Assembly: GCA_003486645.1 (NCBI GenBank)
Contig: DNGI01000204.1
Coordinates: 5,115-11,644 of the forward strand
DNA: 6,530 nt
Direction of reading: 5' to 3'
Source: Cyanobacteria bacterium UBA11370
GTDB taxonomy: Bacteria; Cyanobacteriota; Cyanobacteriia; Cyanobacteriales; Coleofasciculaceae
The notes below the pieces were generated by a model. That model was given only the letters and a program-made list of their open reading frames with translations, did not search any database and was not told the origin of the DNA. Position numbers and translations under genes: made by a program. Positions 1-6,530 of this stretch are shown piece by piece; within the stretch, counting starts at the first letter, position 1, and each line of letters begins with the position of its first letter.

Positions 1-112
1 ACTGTCTTAAAACCCTTGCCTTGCGGGTGCGAGTTTGTATAGCCTCAGACTTCGACGCTGTAGGCAATTTGCAACTTTGGGATGCACCCTATCAAACAGC
101 AGGTATAGGTAA

Positions 113-129
113 GGTAGGCAGTGCCCACC
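113..129. repeat. Small imperfect hairpin, GGTAGGC / GCCCACC
   Basis: The arms GGTAGGC (113-119) and GCCCACC (123-129) pair with one A-C mismatch around the loop AGT. The outer bases GTAGG (114-118) and CCTAC (129-133) are also complementary. It resembles the GTAGGGTGGGCA-type repeats seen between cyanobacterial genes, but that likeness is from memory. Confidence 0.45.
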
Positions 130-223
130 CTACTCCTAGAATTAGTGCTTAAATAAGCCGTTTTCGTCAGTCTTGAGCTAATAGCCATTAGTTACAGCGC
201 TTTTTTGGTAAGTGAGGTACACC

Positions 224-256
224 AGATCCCCGACTTCTTGGAGAAGTCGGGGATCT
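224..256. repeat. Perfect 15-bp inverted repeat (dispersed palindrome, possible transcript-end hairpin)
   Basis: The arms AGATCCCCGACTTCT (224-238) and AGAAGTCGGGGATCT (242-256) are exact reverse complements around a 3-nt loop. The hairpin starts 53 bp after the prohibitin stop. Neither strand has a T-run directly after it, so it is not a standard intrinsic terminator, although so stable a stem could still stop transcription or protect the 3' end. From memory, palindromes of this AGATCCCCGACTTCT type are widespread in intergenic DNA of filamentous cyanobacteria, so I call it a dispersed repeat first; a genome search was not possible. Confidence 0.85.
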
Positions 257-309
257 AGCTTGGATATACTGTACTTCATAAACCTCAAATAGGCTGTATT
301 AATCATTAA

Positions 310-1167
310 CTACTGAACGGCTGGTTCATCTTGAATATTACCCAGGTTAAACAGGAATGGTACATTACTCTTAGAATCACCTCCCATCACCAAAACTTTG
401 GGCATTTGCGCTCCTCCTTCTCGCCAAGCTTCAATGGCTTCTTTCTGCAAAACAAGCTGTCCGCCTTGCGCTCTTAGAGTTTCAGCTAACAATCTTTGAG
501 CCTCAGCTTTACCCTTAGCACGATTAATTTCTGCTTGGGCTTGTTGTTCCGCTTCCTGAGCGACATAAACCGCTCTTTGCGCTCGTTGTTCAGCGATTTG
601 TTTCTCTTCAACCGCTTTAGAAAACTCTGGAGAAAATGCTAGGTCAACGACACTAGTATCGAGTATGATAATTCCATATTTATCTAATCGTTCGCTTAAA
701 GCCGTATCAAAATCTTGCTTGAGTTCAGATCGTTTAGTGATTGCTTCTTCAACGGTTCTCCTGGCGGCGGCAATTTTAAAGGATTCTTGAGTTTGAGGTG
801 CAATAATTTTTGAAACAATATTCTGTAATGTGCCTTGTTTCCTCCTAATATCAACGACTTGGGTTGGATCGAGGCGGAAGTTGATCGCAAAACTTGCTGA
901 TAAATCCTGAAGATCTTTCGTCGAACTCTGCGCCGGGACTTCAAATTTTTGCACCGTTACATCATAAATATCTACGGTTGAAATCAGGGGTGGTTTGATG
1001 TGGATACCCTCTAGTAAAGCTCCATCTCTGGCTTTCCCCAAAATACTCAGTACTCCGGCTTGACCAGGGTTGATAATAACAAAAGAGCTAAAACTGAGTA
1101 GAATGAGTGCTGCGGCAATAATTCCACCAACTAAGGCTTGCCAATTTTGCGAATTTTGATACTTCAA
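310..1167 (-). CDS. Prohibitin/stomatin-family (PHB domain) membrane protein, TTG start
   Basis: The protein has 285 residues from the proposed TTG start. It has one hydrophobic N-terminal anchor (about 11-32), then V-I-I-N-P-G-Q-A-G-V opening the PHB domain (about 30-185), followed by an Ala/Glu/Gln-rich coiled coil (about 184-240) and a short polar tail. This is the layout of bacterial prohibitins such as Phb1 of Synechocystis, which form large ring-like oligomers on membranes; their exact role in cyanobacteria is unsettled. The frame stays open upstream to a GTG at 1257, which would add 30 residues consisting mostly of a QQPTTNN repeat. I reject that start because the extension comes from a tandem DNA repeat, the GTG has no well-spaced ribosome binding site, and TTG 1167 sits 8 nt behind a strong AAGGAG. 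The gene lies 99 bp after the receiver-kinase stop and is probably the last gene of the unit. Confidence 0.92.
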   Translation of the reverse strand: MKYQNSQNWQALVGGIIAAALILLSFSSFVIINPGQAGVLSILGKARDGALLEGIHIKPPLISTVDIYDVTVQKFEVPAQSSTKDLQDLSASFAINFRLDPTQVVDIRRKQGTLQNIVSKIIAPQTQESFKIAAARRTVEEAITKRSELKQDFDTALSERLDKYGIIILDTSVVDLAFSPEFSKAVEEKQIAEQRAQRAVYVAQEAEQQAQAEINRAKGKAEAQRLLAETLRAQGGQLVLQKEAIEAWREGGAQMPKVLVMGGDSKSNVPFLFNLGNIQDEPAVQ

Positions 1168-1175
1168 GTTGAATT

Positions 1176-1181
1176 CTCCTT
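1176..1181 (-). promoter_or_regulatory. Shine-Dalgarno sequence that sets the TTG start of the prohibitin gene
   Basis: On the minus strand AAGGAG is followed by eight bases and then TTG at 1167-1165. It is the best ribosome binding site among the three genes. It lies between the heptad array and the conserved protein, which argues that translation begins after the array and not at the GTG upstream of it. Confidence 0.8.
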
Positions 1182-1189
1182 GTAGAATG

Positions 1190-1252
1190 TTGTTGGTTGT
1201 TGGTTGTTGGTTGTTGGTTGTTGGTTGTTGGTTGTTAGTTGTTGGTTGTTGG
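1190..1252. repeat. Heptanucleotide tandem repeat array, nine units of TTGTTGG
   Basis: Nine contiguous 7-bp units fill 63 bp. Eight are TTGTTGG and the seventh (1232-1238) is TTGTTAG. Read on the minus strand the unit is CCAACAA. Because three units make 21 bp, every frame reads a rotation of one stop-free heptapeptide (QQPTTNN in the frame of the downstream gene). The array sits between the receiver-kinase stop and the prohibitin ribosome binding site, so it belongs to the intercistronic leader. Heptad short tandem repeats of this type are known from filamentous cyanobacteria. Confidence 0.95.
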
Positions 1253-1266
1253 CGCACTCCCTGTTT

Positions 1267-2361
1267 TCAAATTAAAGGTAGTGTAACGGTAAAGGTTGTT
1301 CCAACACCAATCGTGCTGTCTACTGAAATCTGACCTTGATGTACATCGACACATCGTTTAACAATAGAAAGCCCCAATCCTGTCCCTTCAATACTACCGA
1401 CATTGCTAGCACGATGGAAGGATTCAAACAGTTGCTGCTGATCTTCTAGAGGAATACCAATACCCCAATCCTGAATACGGAATGTTACTCGTTTATCTTC
1501 ACCCGATAAGCCAAAATTAACAATTCCACCTTTTGGAGAGTATTTAATCGCATTAGAAATTAGATTGGTGAGGATATGTCGTAGAAGATTCGGATCTATT
1601 TGGATATTTGTGAATTGTCCTTGAGCCGTAAACGCCACATGATAAGTCGCACCTGCATTAAGTTGTAGCTCTTCAACCAAATCACGGCAGAATTGTAGTA
1701 AATCTAAGGGTACTGGGTGAAGTTCGAGTTTCCCGGCATCAGCTTTGCCAATGAGTAACACATCATCTAGCAAGTTCTTAATTTGCTCAACTGAGGTTTC
1801 AATTTGATGAAAATGCTTGCTTTTTTTTGAGTCTAAACAATCCCGACAATAATGTTTTAACAGGTTGATTGAAGAACTGATTGTGGTGAGAGGATTTCGG
1901 AATTCGTGGGACGCAATGGCAATAAATTTAGATTTTAGATCGTTGAGTTCTTTTTCTTTTTCTAATGCCTGTCGCATGAGTTGTTCCGCCTGATACCGGG
2001 ACAGAGCAATTTCAATCGTTGTCTGCAATTCTTTTTCTTCAAAGGGTTTAAGCAGATAGCCAAATGGTGCGGTCAGTTTCGCTCGCTCCAATGTATTTAG
2101 ATCGGCATAAGCTGTCAGATAGATCACGGGAATAGGGAAGTGCTGGGCAATCTTTTCGGCGGCTTGTATCCCATCCATACTCCCTTTAAGCATAATATCC
2201 ATTAGCACTAAATCGGGCTGGATTTTCGCAACCGTGGCGATCGCCTCTTCTGCTGAGGCAACGACATCTAGGACATTGTACCCTAAACTCTTGAGCGTAC
2301 TTTCAATATCTAAGGCAACGATTTCTTCATCTTCAACAACGAGGATTTTGATATTGGACAT
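1267..2361 (-). CDS. Response regulator receiver fused to a HisKA/HATPase histidine kinase
   Basis: The protein has 364 residues. An N-terminal receiver domain (about 4-122) shows the acidic pair Glu10/Asp11, phosphoacceptor Asp55 in LVLMDIML, Thr83 and Lys105 before Pro106, so all the usual catalytic positions are present. A helical linker (about 123-145) leads to a HisKA domain with His152 in SHEFRNPL, then a HATPase domain (about 255-363) with N-box Asn266/Asn270, G1 box DWGIG at 298-302, F-box Phe312/Phe315 and G2 box GTGLG at 326-330. Both modules look intact. Receiver-first kinases of this kind usually act as relay proteins whose kinase activity is set by receiver phosphorylation. The upstream sensor kinase is the obvious candidate donor (inference from adjacency). 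There is no DNA-binding domain. The ATG lies 13 bp after the upstream stop; a weak GGGA overlaps that stop codon and GGTG lies closer, which suggests translational coupling. An eight-A run encodes residues 178-181. Confidence 0.95.
   Translation of the reverse strand: MSNIKILVVEDEEIVALDIESTLKSLGYNVLDVVASAEEAIATVAKIQPDLVLMDIMLKGSMDGIQAAEKIAQHFPIPVIYLTAYADLNTLERAKLTAPFGYLLKPFEEKELQTTIEIALSRYQAEQLMRQALEKEKELNDLKSKFIAIASHEFRNPLTTISSSINLLKHYCRDCLDSKKSKHFHQIETSVEQIKNLLDDVLLIGKADAGKLELHPVPLDLLQFCRDLVEELQLNAGATYHVAFTAQGQFTNIQIDPNLLRHILTNLISNAIKYSPKGGIVNFGLSGEDKRVTFRIQDWGIGIPLEDQQQLFESFHRASNVGSIEGTGLGLSIVKRCVDVHQGQISVDSTIGVGTTFTVTLPLI
2237..2244. repeat. HIP1 octamer GCGATCGC
   Basis: This is the highly iterated palindrome of cyanobacteria, here extended to GGCGATCGCC (2236-2245), inside the receiver domain coding sequence. 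It supports a cyanobacterial origin. Confidence 0.9.
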
Positions 2362-2374
2362 GATTCACCAATCC

Positions 2375-5300
2375 CTATCTAAACTGGGGGTTGGCAAAGG
2401 CAATCTGAAATTCAGTTCCCTTGCTTTGGTCAAGTGTTATCGTTCCTCTAAGCTGCTTGGTCAGTCTGCAAACAAGTTGCAAGCCAAGAGAGGTGGTATT
2501 GCGAAAGTCCAAGCCTTCCGGTAAGCCAACACCATTATCGCTGATCGTTAGGATAAAAAGTTGGGACTTGGCACGGGTTTCGAGTGTGATACCAATCTCT
2601 CCCTCTTGGTGATCCCGAAAAGCGTATTTGAGAGAATTGGAAACAAGTTCATTGATAATTAAGCCGCAGGGAATTGCTTTATCAATAACGAGTAAGGGTG
2701 GATTTGAGGAAATTTTCTGTTTTTCACAAACATTTTCCAAATTTATAGCGATTTTGTAGGTAACGCCCCTGTTTTTAGCGCCGTAGGAACAAAATAGATT
2801 ACTAACCAAGGTTTGAATATAAGCGGGGAGATCAATTTGAGCCAAGTTATCGGATTGATAGAGTTTTTCATGAATTAGCGCCATGGCTTGGACTCGGTTT
2901 TGGCTTTCTTGGAATAGTTCAAGGACTTGTCGATCTTGAATTTGTCGGGACTGTAAGCGTAAGAGACTAGAGATAATTTGTAGGTTATTTTTAACCCGAT
3001 GATGCACTTCTTTAAGTAAAAGTTCTTTTTCATGCAACGAGTCTTTTAATTGCGCTTCGGCTTTTTTTCGTTCCGTGATATCGCGCCAAGAAGCGGCGTA
3101 TCCATCCCCAAGTTTAAAGGCTCGAATATCAAACGCTCGCTTAAACTGCTGACCCTTAATTGTATCATCGTAAAGGAGAGATTCTTTAACCACAGGTTGA
3201 CCTGTTTCTACTACCCGGCAATACTCTTTAAATAGTCCAGTTTCTCGATGAGCGGGCAAAAGTTCACACAAGCGTGTACCAATTTGTTCCTCTTTAGTCA
3301 TTCCGTTATTAGCACAGGTTGCTGGATTGACATACTCGGTGAAAAAATCCACAATCTGACCAGATTCATCCCGAATACTCGTGTAGATGGCAAAGCAATC
3401 TAACATATTTTCTACGGAGGTACGGAACCGTTCTTCACTTTCCTGTAATTCCATTTGTAACTGCTTGCGTTCGGTAATATCCTCAACCATGGCTACACAT
3501 AATTCTGGGTTACTTTGGTTGTCTCTCAGTACCCTTACGGTTAAATTTCCCCAGATGATTTCCCCATTCTTTTTAAGATAGCGCTTCTCGAGAGAAAAGC
3601 TGTCTATCTTACCTTCCTCAATTTCTTCCATATAACCCAGATCTAATAATAAATCATCGGGATGGGTGATATCTTCAAAGGTAAGAGATGCTATTTCAGA
3701 TGCCGAATATCCCATCATTTGATAATAGGCTGGATTCACTTGGATAAACTGATGGGTATAGAAATCGATCAACGACATACCGATGGGAGCATGGTGGAAG
3801 ATTTGGCGAAATTGTTTCTCCCGTTCCTGTAAGGCTGCTTCTGTTCGTTTGCGATCGCTAATATCGAGGACAAAGGCAACAGATTGATCATCAACTCCAT
3901 CCAGAAGCGCACCCCCAATCAGTACGGGGATACGAGTCCCATCTTTGCGAATGAATTCTTTCTCCCAAGGGAGCTCTATTTGAGTATTTTTCAAATGGTC
4001 TATCGCCTGCTCATCTAAGTAGCGATATTCGCTTGGTGTCATCTTATCCCAACGAATATTCCCTTCCAACAAATCATCTCGCGTGTAGCCTACTATTTGG
4101 AGAAAACTATCATTAACATCAGTAATTTTACCATTTAAATCAGCAAAAAATACACCAATAATATTCGATTCAAACAACTTTCTGAATTTGGCTTCGCTTT
4201 GATACAATGCCTCTTTTGAAAGCTGGCGTTCAGTAATATCCATTACCGTACCAAATAACCCAAACACTTCGCCTATAGCATCAATAATAGGTTGTATTTT
4301 CGCAGAAATATAGCGGATTGATTCATCGGGGCGGATGATTCGATAGTCTAGTTCATGAGGCTGTTTTTGCTCAATTGTTTGAATAACAGTTTTTTCAACA
4401 AAACTTCGGTCATCAGGATGAATAAATTGTTGGGTAAATTCTTCATAATTGGGTGCTACTTGGCTCGGATCAAGACCACAGATCCGAAATTTCTCCGCTG
4501 ACCAAGTAATCTTTTGTGTTGCAAAATCCCACTCCCAACTCCCGACATGAGCAAGTTTTTGTGCTTCAGCTAAATCAGCTTCACTCTTACGCAGTTTTTC
4601 TTCAGCTTGTTTGCGTTGCGTAGCTTGCCGATAGGCATCGCTGATATCTCGTAATGAAAGAACCTCAACTAATTCCCCTTCCCAAATCGTTTGTCCTCCG
4701 CGTATTTCCACGACAACAGTTTCCCCATTAGGACGAACAATTACTAATTCCGTTGTACCGTTGACTAATACGGGCAAACCTAAATCTATACTTAAGAGTT
4801 GTTCTAACGGTCGTTCAAAGAGGTTTTGAGCGGCTAAGTTAGCGAAACGAACCTTACCTTGATTGTCCAAAATCAGTAAGGCATCTGATATCGTATTAAT
4901 GATTGTTTTTAACCGTTCATTACTTTGTCGTAGCGCTTCTACCGCTTGCTTTCGTTCGGTAATATCTGCCCAGTAACCTACGATTTCTAAAGGATTACCC
5001 GCCTCATCTCGAACTAGCTTTAATTTATCGTAGATCCAGCGATACGTGCCGTTTTTATGCAGGAAACGATACTTATGACCATACTCTCCTTGCTGAAATA
5101 TCTGAGGTAATTTTGCAAATACTTTTGGTACATCTTCCGGATGAATATGATTCGCCCAAAAGCTAGAATCTTCTACAAATTCTCGTGCTTTATATCCGAG
5201 TAATGAGGTAACACTTTCACTCATAAATGTAGCACCGTAATCTCCAGAAATTTTGGCGCTATAAATCACGGTTGGTGCAGAAGAGAGTAAACATTGGAGG

Positions 5301-6460
5301 CGTTCTTTCGTTACTCGCAGCGCTGTTTCTGTCTCCTTGCGCTCTGTAATATCCTCAGCAATGCCAACGGTTCGGTAAAATTCTCCTGATTCATTGGTAA
5401 TAATAAAACTGCGATCCCAAATCCAACGAACTGTACCATCGGGTCTGATAATACGATACTCTTGATTAAAATCTTGACCCTCCAATTGTTGTTCTATAGC
5501 CTGAACAACGCGATCGCAATCATCAGGATGAACACGTTCTAACCAAGAGTTAGGATCTTGGTAGAGACTTTCACAGGAATGACCCCAAAGTTGCTCGTAA
5601 GCAGGACTAATATAAAGTACTTTATCAACAGTGCGGACGAAAAAAACTTCCCGAATCTTTTCTGCCAATTGACGAAACTTTTCCTCACTTTCGCGCAACT
5701 CCATTTCCACTCGCCGACGTTCAATTACCTCATCCACTAATTGCTGATTAACCTGCTTTAATTGAACAGTACGTTCCTCAACTCTGTACTCCAATTCTTG
5801 ATTGAGTTGATGCAATGCTTCCTCTACCTCTTGTCGCTTTACTAATTCCGTTTTCGCTTGTTGATAGAGTTCGGCTTGTTGAATTGCGATCGCCATGTGC
5901 CTTGCAAGGGTAGAAATTAAATCTACCTCTGAAGGTTGCCAGTATCGAGCGCTAGCACAGTGATGAACAATTAACAATCCCCACAATTGATTTTGGCTTA
6001 AATCTGGACTATTTTCTACTAACTGCTCACCAATCCCCCACTCCCCATTTTTTACTCCCCACTCCCCACTTATTAAAATTGGAACAACCAAATTTGCTCT
6101 TACTTGGAATTGAGCCAGTAATTCAGCATGACAGGAATAAATTTGGCTCGTATAAATATCTTCAATTGCACTGATCCGACCTTGTTTGTAAGGTTCAACG
6201 CACTTAGTAGCAAAGCAAAGGTCACGAATAGTTTGACTCAGAATAGGTGTCCAATCTGCACCTACAGACTCTACTTCTACAACACCACTCCAATCCGGTA
6301 GGAATCGATAAATAATGACTCGATCTGTTTGAAGAAGTTGGCGTACTTCATGGACAGCAGTATTGAGGATATAGTTTAAATCCAGAGATTGGCAAATCTG
6401 GAGAGCGATCGCGGTAATCCGATCAAGAATCTGGTTGGCAGAAATTGAAAAGGTTGTCAT
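2375..6460 (-). CDS. Hybrid sensor histidine kinase: cyanobacteriochrome-like GAF, seven PAS domains, HisKA_2-HATPase core
   Basis: This is a probable soluble signal-transducing kinase of 1361 residues; no membrane segment or signal peptide is visible. Domains in order are: GAF (about 15-200); a charged helical linker (about 200-260); seven PAS/PAC units (about 260-375, 384-505, 510-610, 625-745, 752-872, 878-1000 and 1006-1133), most ending in a D-I-T-E-R-K type signature and four carrying HPDD or HPED; HisKA_2 (about 1140-1220) with HHRVKNNLQ, where His1154 is the likely phosphoacceptor; and HATPase (about 1255-1357) with N-box Asn1270/Asn1275 and G1 box DNGVG at 1308-1312. The GAF has DLCF at 80-83 and Cys110-His111, the two cysteine positions of DXCF cyanobacteriochromes, so bilin binding is plausible but inferred. 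A repeat-derived insertion follows residue 130. The ATG at 6460 has no Shine-Dalgarno sequence because a heptad array lies just upstream. It is preferred because the GAF begins only about ten residues later. The next gene starts 13 bp after the stop, so the two are probably co-transcribed. Confidence 0.93.
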   Translation of the reverse strand: MTTFSISANQILDRITAIALQICQSLDLNYILNTAVHEVRQLLQTDRVIIYRFLPDWSGVVEVESVGADWTPILSQTIRDLCFATKCVEPYKQGRISAIEDIYTSQIYSCHAELLAQFQVRANLVVPILISGEWGVKNGEWGIGEQLVENSPDLSQNQLWGLLIVHHCASARYWQPSEVDLISTLARHMAIAIQQAELYQQAKTELVKRQEVEEALHQLNQELEYRVEERTVQLKQVNQQLVDEVIERRRVEMELRESEEKFRQLAEKIREVFFVRTVDKVLYISPAYEQLWGHSCESLYQDPNSWLERVHPDDCDRVVQAIEQQLEGQDFNQEYRIIRPDGTVRWIWDRSFIITNESGEFYRTVGIAEDITERKETETALRVTKERLQCLLSSAPTVIYSAKISGDYGATFMSESVTSLLGYKAREFVEDSSFWANHIHPEDVPKVFAKLPQIFQQGEYGHKYRFLHKNGTYRWIYDKLKLVRDEAGNPLEIVGYWADITERKQAVEALRQSNERLKTIINTISDALLILDNQGKVRFANLAAQNLFERPLEQLLSIDLGLPVLVNGTTELVIVRPNGETVVVEIRGGQTIWEGELVEVLSLRDISDAYRQATQRKQAEEKLRKSEADLAEAQKLAHVGSWEWDFATQKITWSAEKFRICGLDPSQVAPNYEEFTQQFIHPDDRSFVEKTVIQTIEQKQPHELDYRIIRPDESIRYISAKIQPIIDAIGEVFGLFGTVMDITERQLSKEALYQSEAKFRKLFESNIIGVFFADLNGKITDVNDSFLQIVGYTRDDLLEGNIRWDKMTPSEYRYLDEQAIDHLKNTQIELPWEKEFIRKDGTRIPVLIGGALLDGVDDQSVAFVLDISDRKRTEAALQEREKQFRQIFHHAPIGMSLIDFYTHQFIQVNPAYYQMMGYSASEIASLTFEDITHPDDLLLDLGYMEEIEEGKIDSFSLEKRYLKKNGEIIWGNLTVRVLRDNQSNPELCVAMVEDITERKQLQMELQESEERFRTSVENMLDCFAIYTSIRDESGQIVDFFTEYVNPATCANNGMTKEEQIGTRLCELLPAHRETGLFKEYCRVVETGQPVVKESLLYDDTIKGQQFKRAFDIRAFKLGDGYAASWRDITERKKAEAQLKDSLHEKELLLKEVHHRVKNNLQIISSLLRLQSRQIQDRQVLELFQESQNRVQAMALIHEKLYQSDNLAQIDLPAYIQTLVSNLFCSYGAKNRGVTYKIAINLENVCEKQKISSNPPLLVIDKAIPCGLIINELVSNSLKYAFRDHQEGEIGITLETRAKSQLFILTISDNGVGLPEGLDFRNTTSLGLQLVCRLTKQLRGTITLDQSKGTEFQIAFANPQFR
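3851..3858. repeat. HIP1 octamer GCGATCGC
   Basis: This copy lies in the large kinase gene at the junction between PAS domains 5 and 6, where the D-I-S-D-R-K signature is encoded. Confidence 0.9.
5510..5517. repeat. HIP1 octamer GCGATCGC
   Basis: This copy lies in the large kinase gene, in the part coding for PAS domain 1 just after its HPDD motif. Confidence 0.9.
5886..5893. repeat. HIP1 octamer GCGATCGC
   Basis: This copy lies in the large kinase gene, coding for the last helix of the GAF domain (M-A-I-A-I). Confidence 0.9.
6033..6067. repeat. Degenerate ACTCCCC heptad tract inside the GAF coding sequence
   Basis: Five consecutive 7-bp units stay in phase: ATCCCCC, ACTCCCC, ATTTTTT, ACTCCCC, ACTCCCC. 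On the coding strand this gives GGGGAGT-type units, another common cyanobacterial short tandem repeat. It is translated in frame as residues 132-143 of the large kinase, giving a duplicated GEWG motif ([11 protein letters not shown]), and does not break the reading frame. Confidence 0.85.
6405..6412. repeat. HIP1 octamer GCGATCGC
   Basis: This copy lies near the 5' end of the large kinase gene, coding for T-A-I-A-L at the start of the GAF domain. Confidence 0.9.
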
Positions 6461-6464
6461 TTTG

Positions 6465-6530
6465 TTGTTGGTTGTTGGTTGTTGGTTGTTGGTTGTTGGT
6501 TGTTGGTTGTTGGTTGTTGGTTGTTAGTTG
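6465..6530. repeat. Second TTGTTGG heptad array, cut by the window edge
   Basis: Eight perfect TTGTTGG units (6465-6520) are followed by one TTGTTAG (6521-6527) and the first three bases of another unit, so the array continues beyond the window. It begins four bases upstream of the ATG of the large kinase and occupies the place where a Shine-Dalgarno sequence would normally be. It has the same unit, the same variant unit and the same orientation as the array at 1190-1252. Any promoter of the operon must lie further upstream, outside the window. Confidence 0.95.

Larger units (their letters stand above)
1..309. other. Region downstream of the operon, no convincing gene
   Basis: This stretch follows the prohibitin stop on the minus strand. 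It holds the two inverted repeats described separately and a T6 run (201-206). A plus-strand frame is open from the window edge to a TAA at 150-152, about 49 codons, and could be the 3' end of a convergent gene. Its translation matches no family I know and it runs through the imperfect hairpin, so I do not call it a gene. I see no tRNA or other structured RNA here. Confidence 0.6.

Noticed and set aside
224..256. The palindrome as a standard intrinsic terminator
   Set aside because: No T-run follows the stem on either strand; the T6 at 201-206 reads as A6 in the direction of the operon transcript.
178..279. A minus-strand reading frame of 33 residues with an ATG at 279 behind GAGG
   Set aside because: Much of it is a translation of the perfect palindrome, and the spacing from GAGG to ATG is only three bases. 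Such frames arise wherever this repeat occurs.
696..944. A minus-strand frame of 82 residues inside the prohibitin gene
   Set aside because: It overlaps the prohibitin coding sequence in another frame, is rich in Lys, Leu and Pro, and shows no domain.
1190..1252. The heptad arrays as a CRISPR array
   Set aside because: The units are only 7 bp, contiguous, and without unique spacers.
2234..2524. A plus-strand frame of 96 residues across the junction of the two kinase genes
   Set aside because: It is antisense to two well-supported coding sequences, is low in complexity, and has no recognisable motif.
2421..2612. Other short frames antisense to, or in another frame of, the large kinase gene (also 3050-3235, 3387-3581, 5539-5724, 5558-5740)
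   Set aside because: All lie within a continuous 1361-codon gene with clear domains, and none has a recognisable protein motif of its own.

Overview
The window looks like chromosomal DNA of a cyanobacterium, probably a filamentous one. Five HIP1 octamers (GCGATCGC) lie inside the coding regions. Two arrays of a heptanucleotide short tandem repeat (TTGTTGG, or CCAACAA on the other strand) and a third, degenerate heptad tract (ACTCCCC) are of the kind common in filamentous cyanobacteria. The first domain of the largest protein closely resembles a cyanobacteriochrome GAF domain. The genus cannot be fixed from this sequence.

Layout, in the direction of transcription (all three genes are on the minus strand, from high to low coordinates): (1) a CCAACAA array at the right edge, ending a few bases before (2) a 1361-residue hybrid sensor histidine kinase (2375-6460), with a GAF domain carrying both a DXCF motif and a Cys-His pair, a helical linker, seven tandem PAS domains, and a HisKA_2/HATPase kinase core; (3) 13 bp later, a 364-residue protein with a receiver domain followed by a HisKA/HATPase kinase (1267-2361); (4) a second CCAACAA array; (5) a membrane-anchored prohibitin/stomatin-type (PHB) protein, best started at a TTG at 1167 behind a strong Shine-Dalgarno sequence and ending at 310. 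Positions 1-309 hold no convincing gene. They contain a perfect 15-bp palindrome, a smaller imperfect hairpin, and possibly the last codons of a plus-strand reading frame.

The spacing suggests one transcription unit. The first kinase could sense light through a bilin in its GAF domain and pass phosphate to the receiver (Asp55) of the second protein, whose own kinase would continue the relay. No DNA-binding or other output domain is encoded here, so the final target lies elsewhere. The prohibitin-like protein may be only co-transcribed, or may be part of the membrane response.

The points most worth checking are the candidate dual-cysteine cyanobacteriochrome, the in-frame repeat-derived insertion in that same GAF domain, and the way the heptad arrays sit exactly at gene starts, where they create a false N-terminal extension for one gene and displace the ribosome binding site of another.
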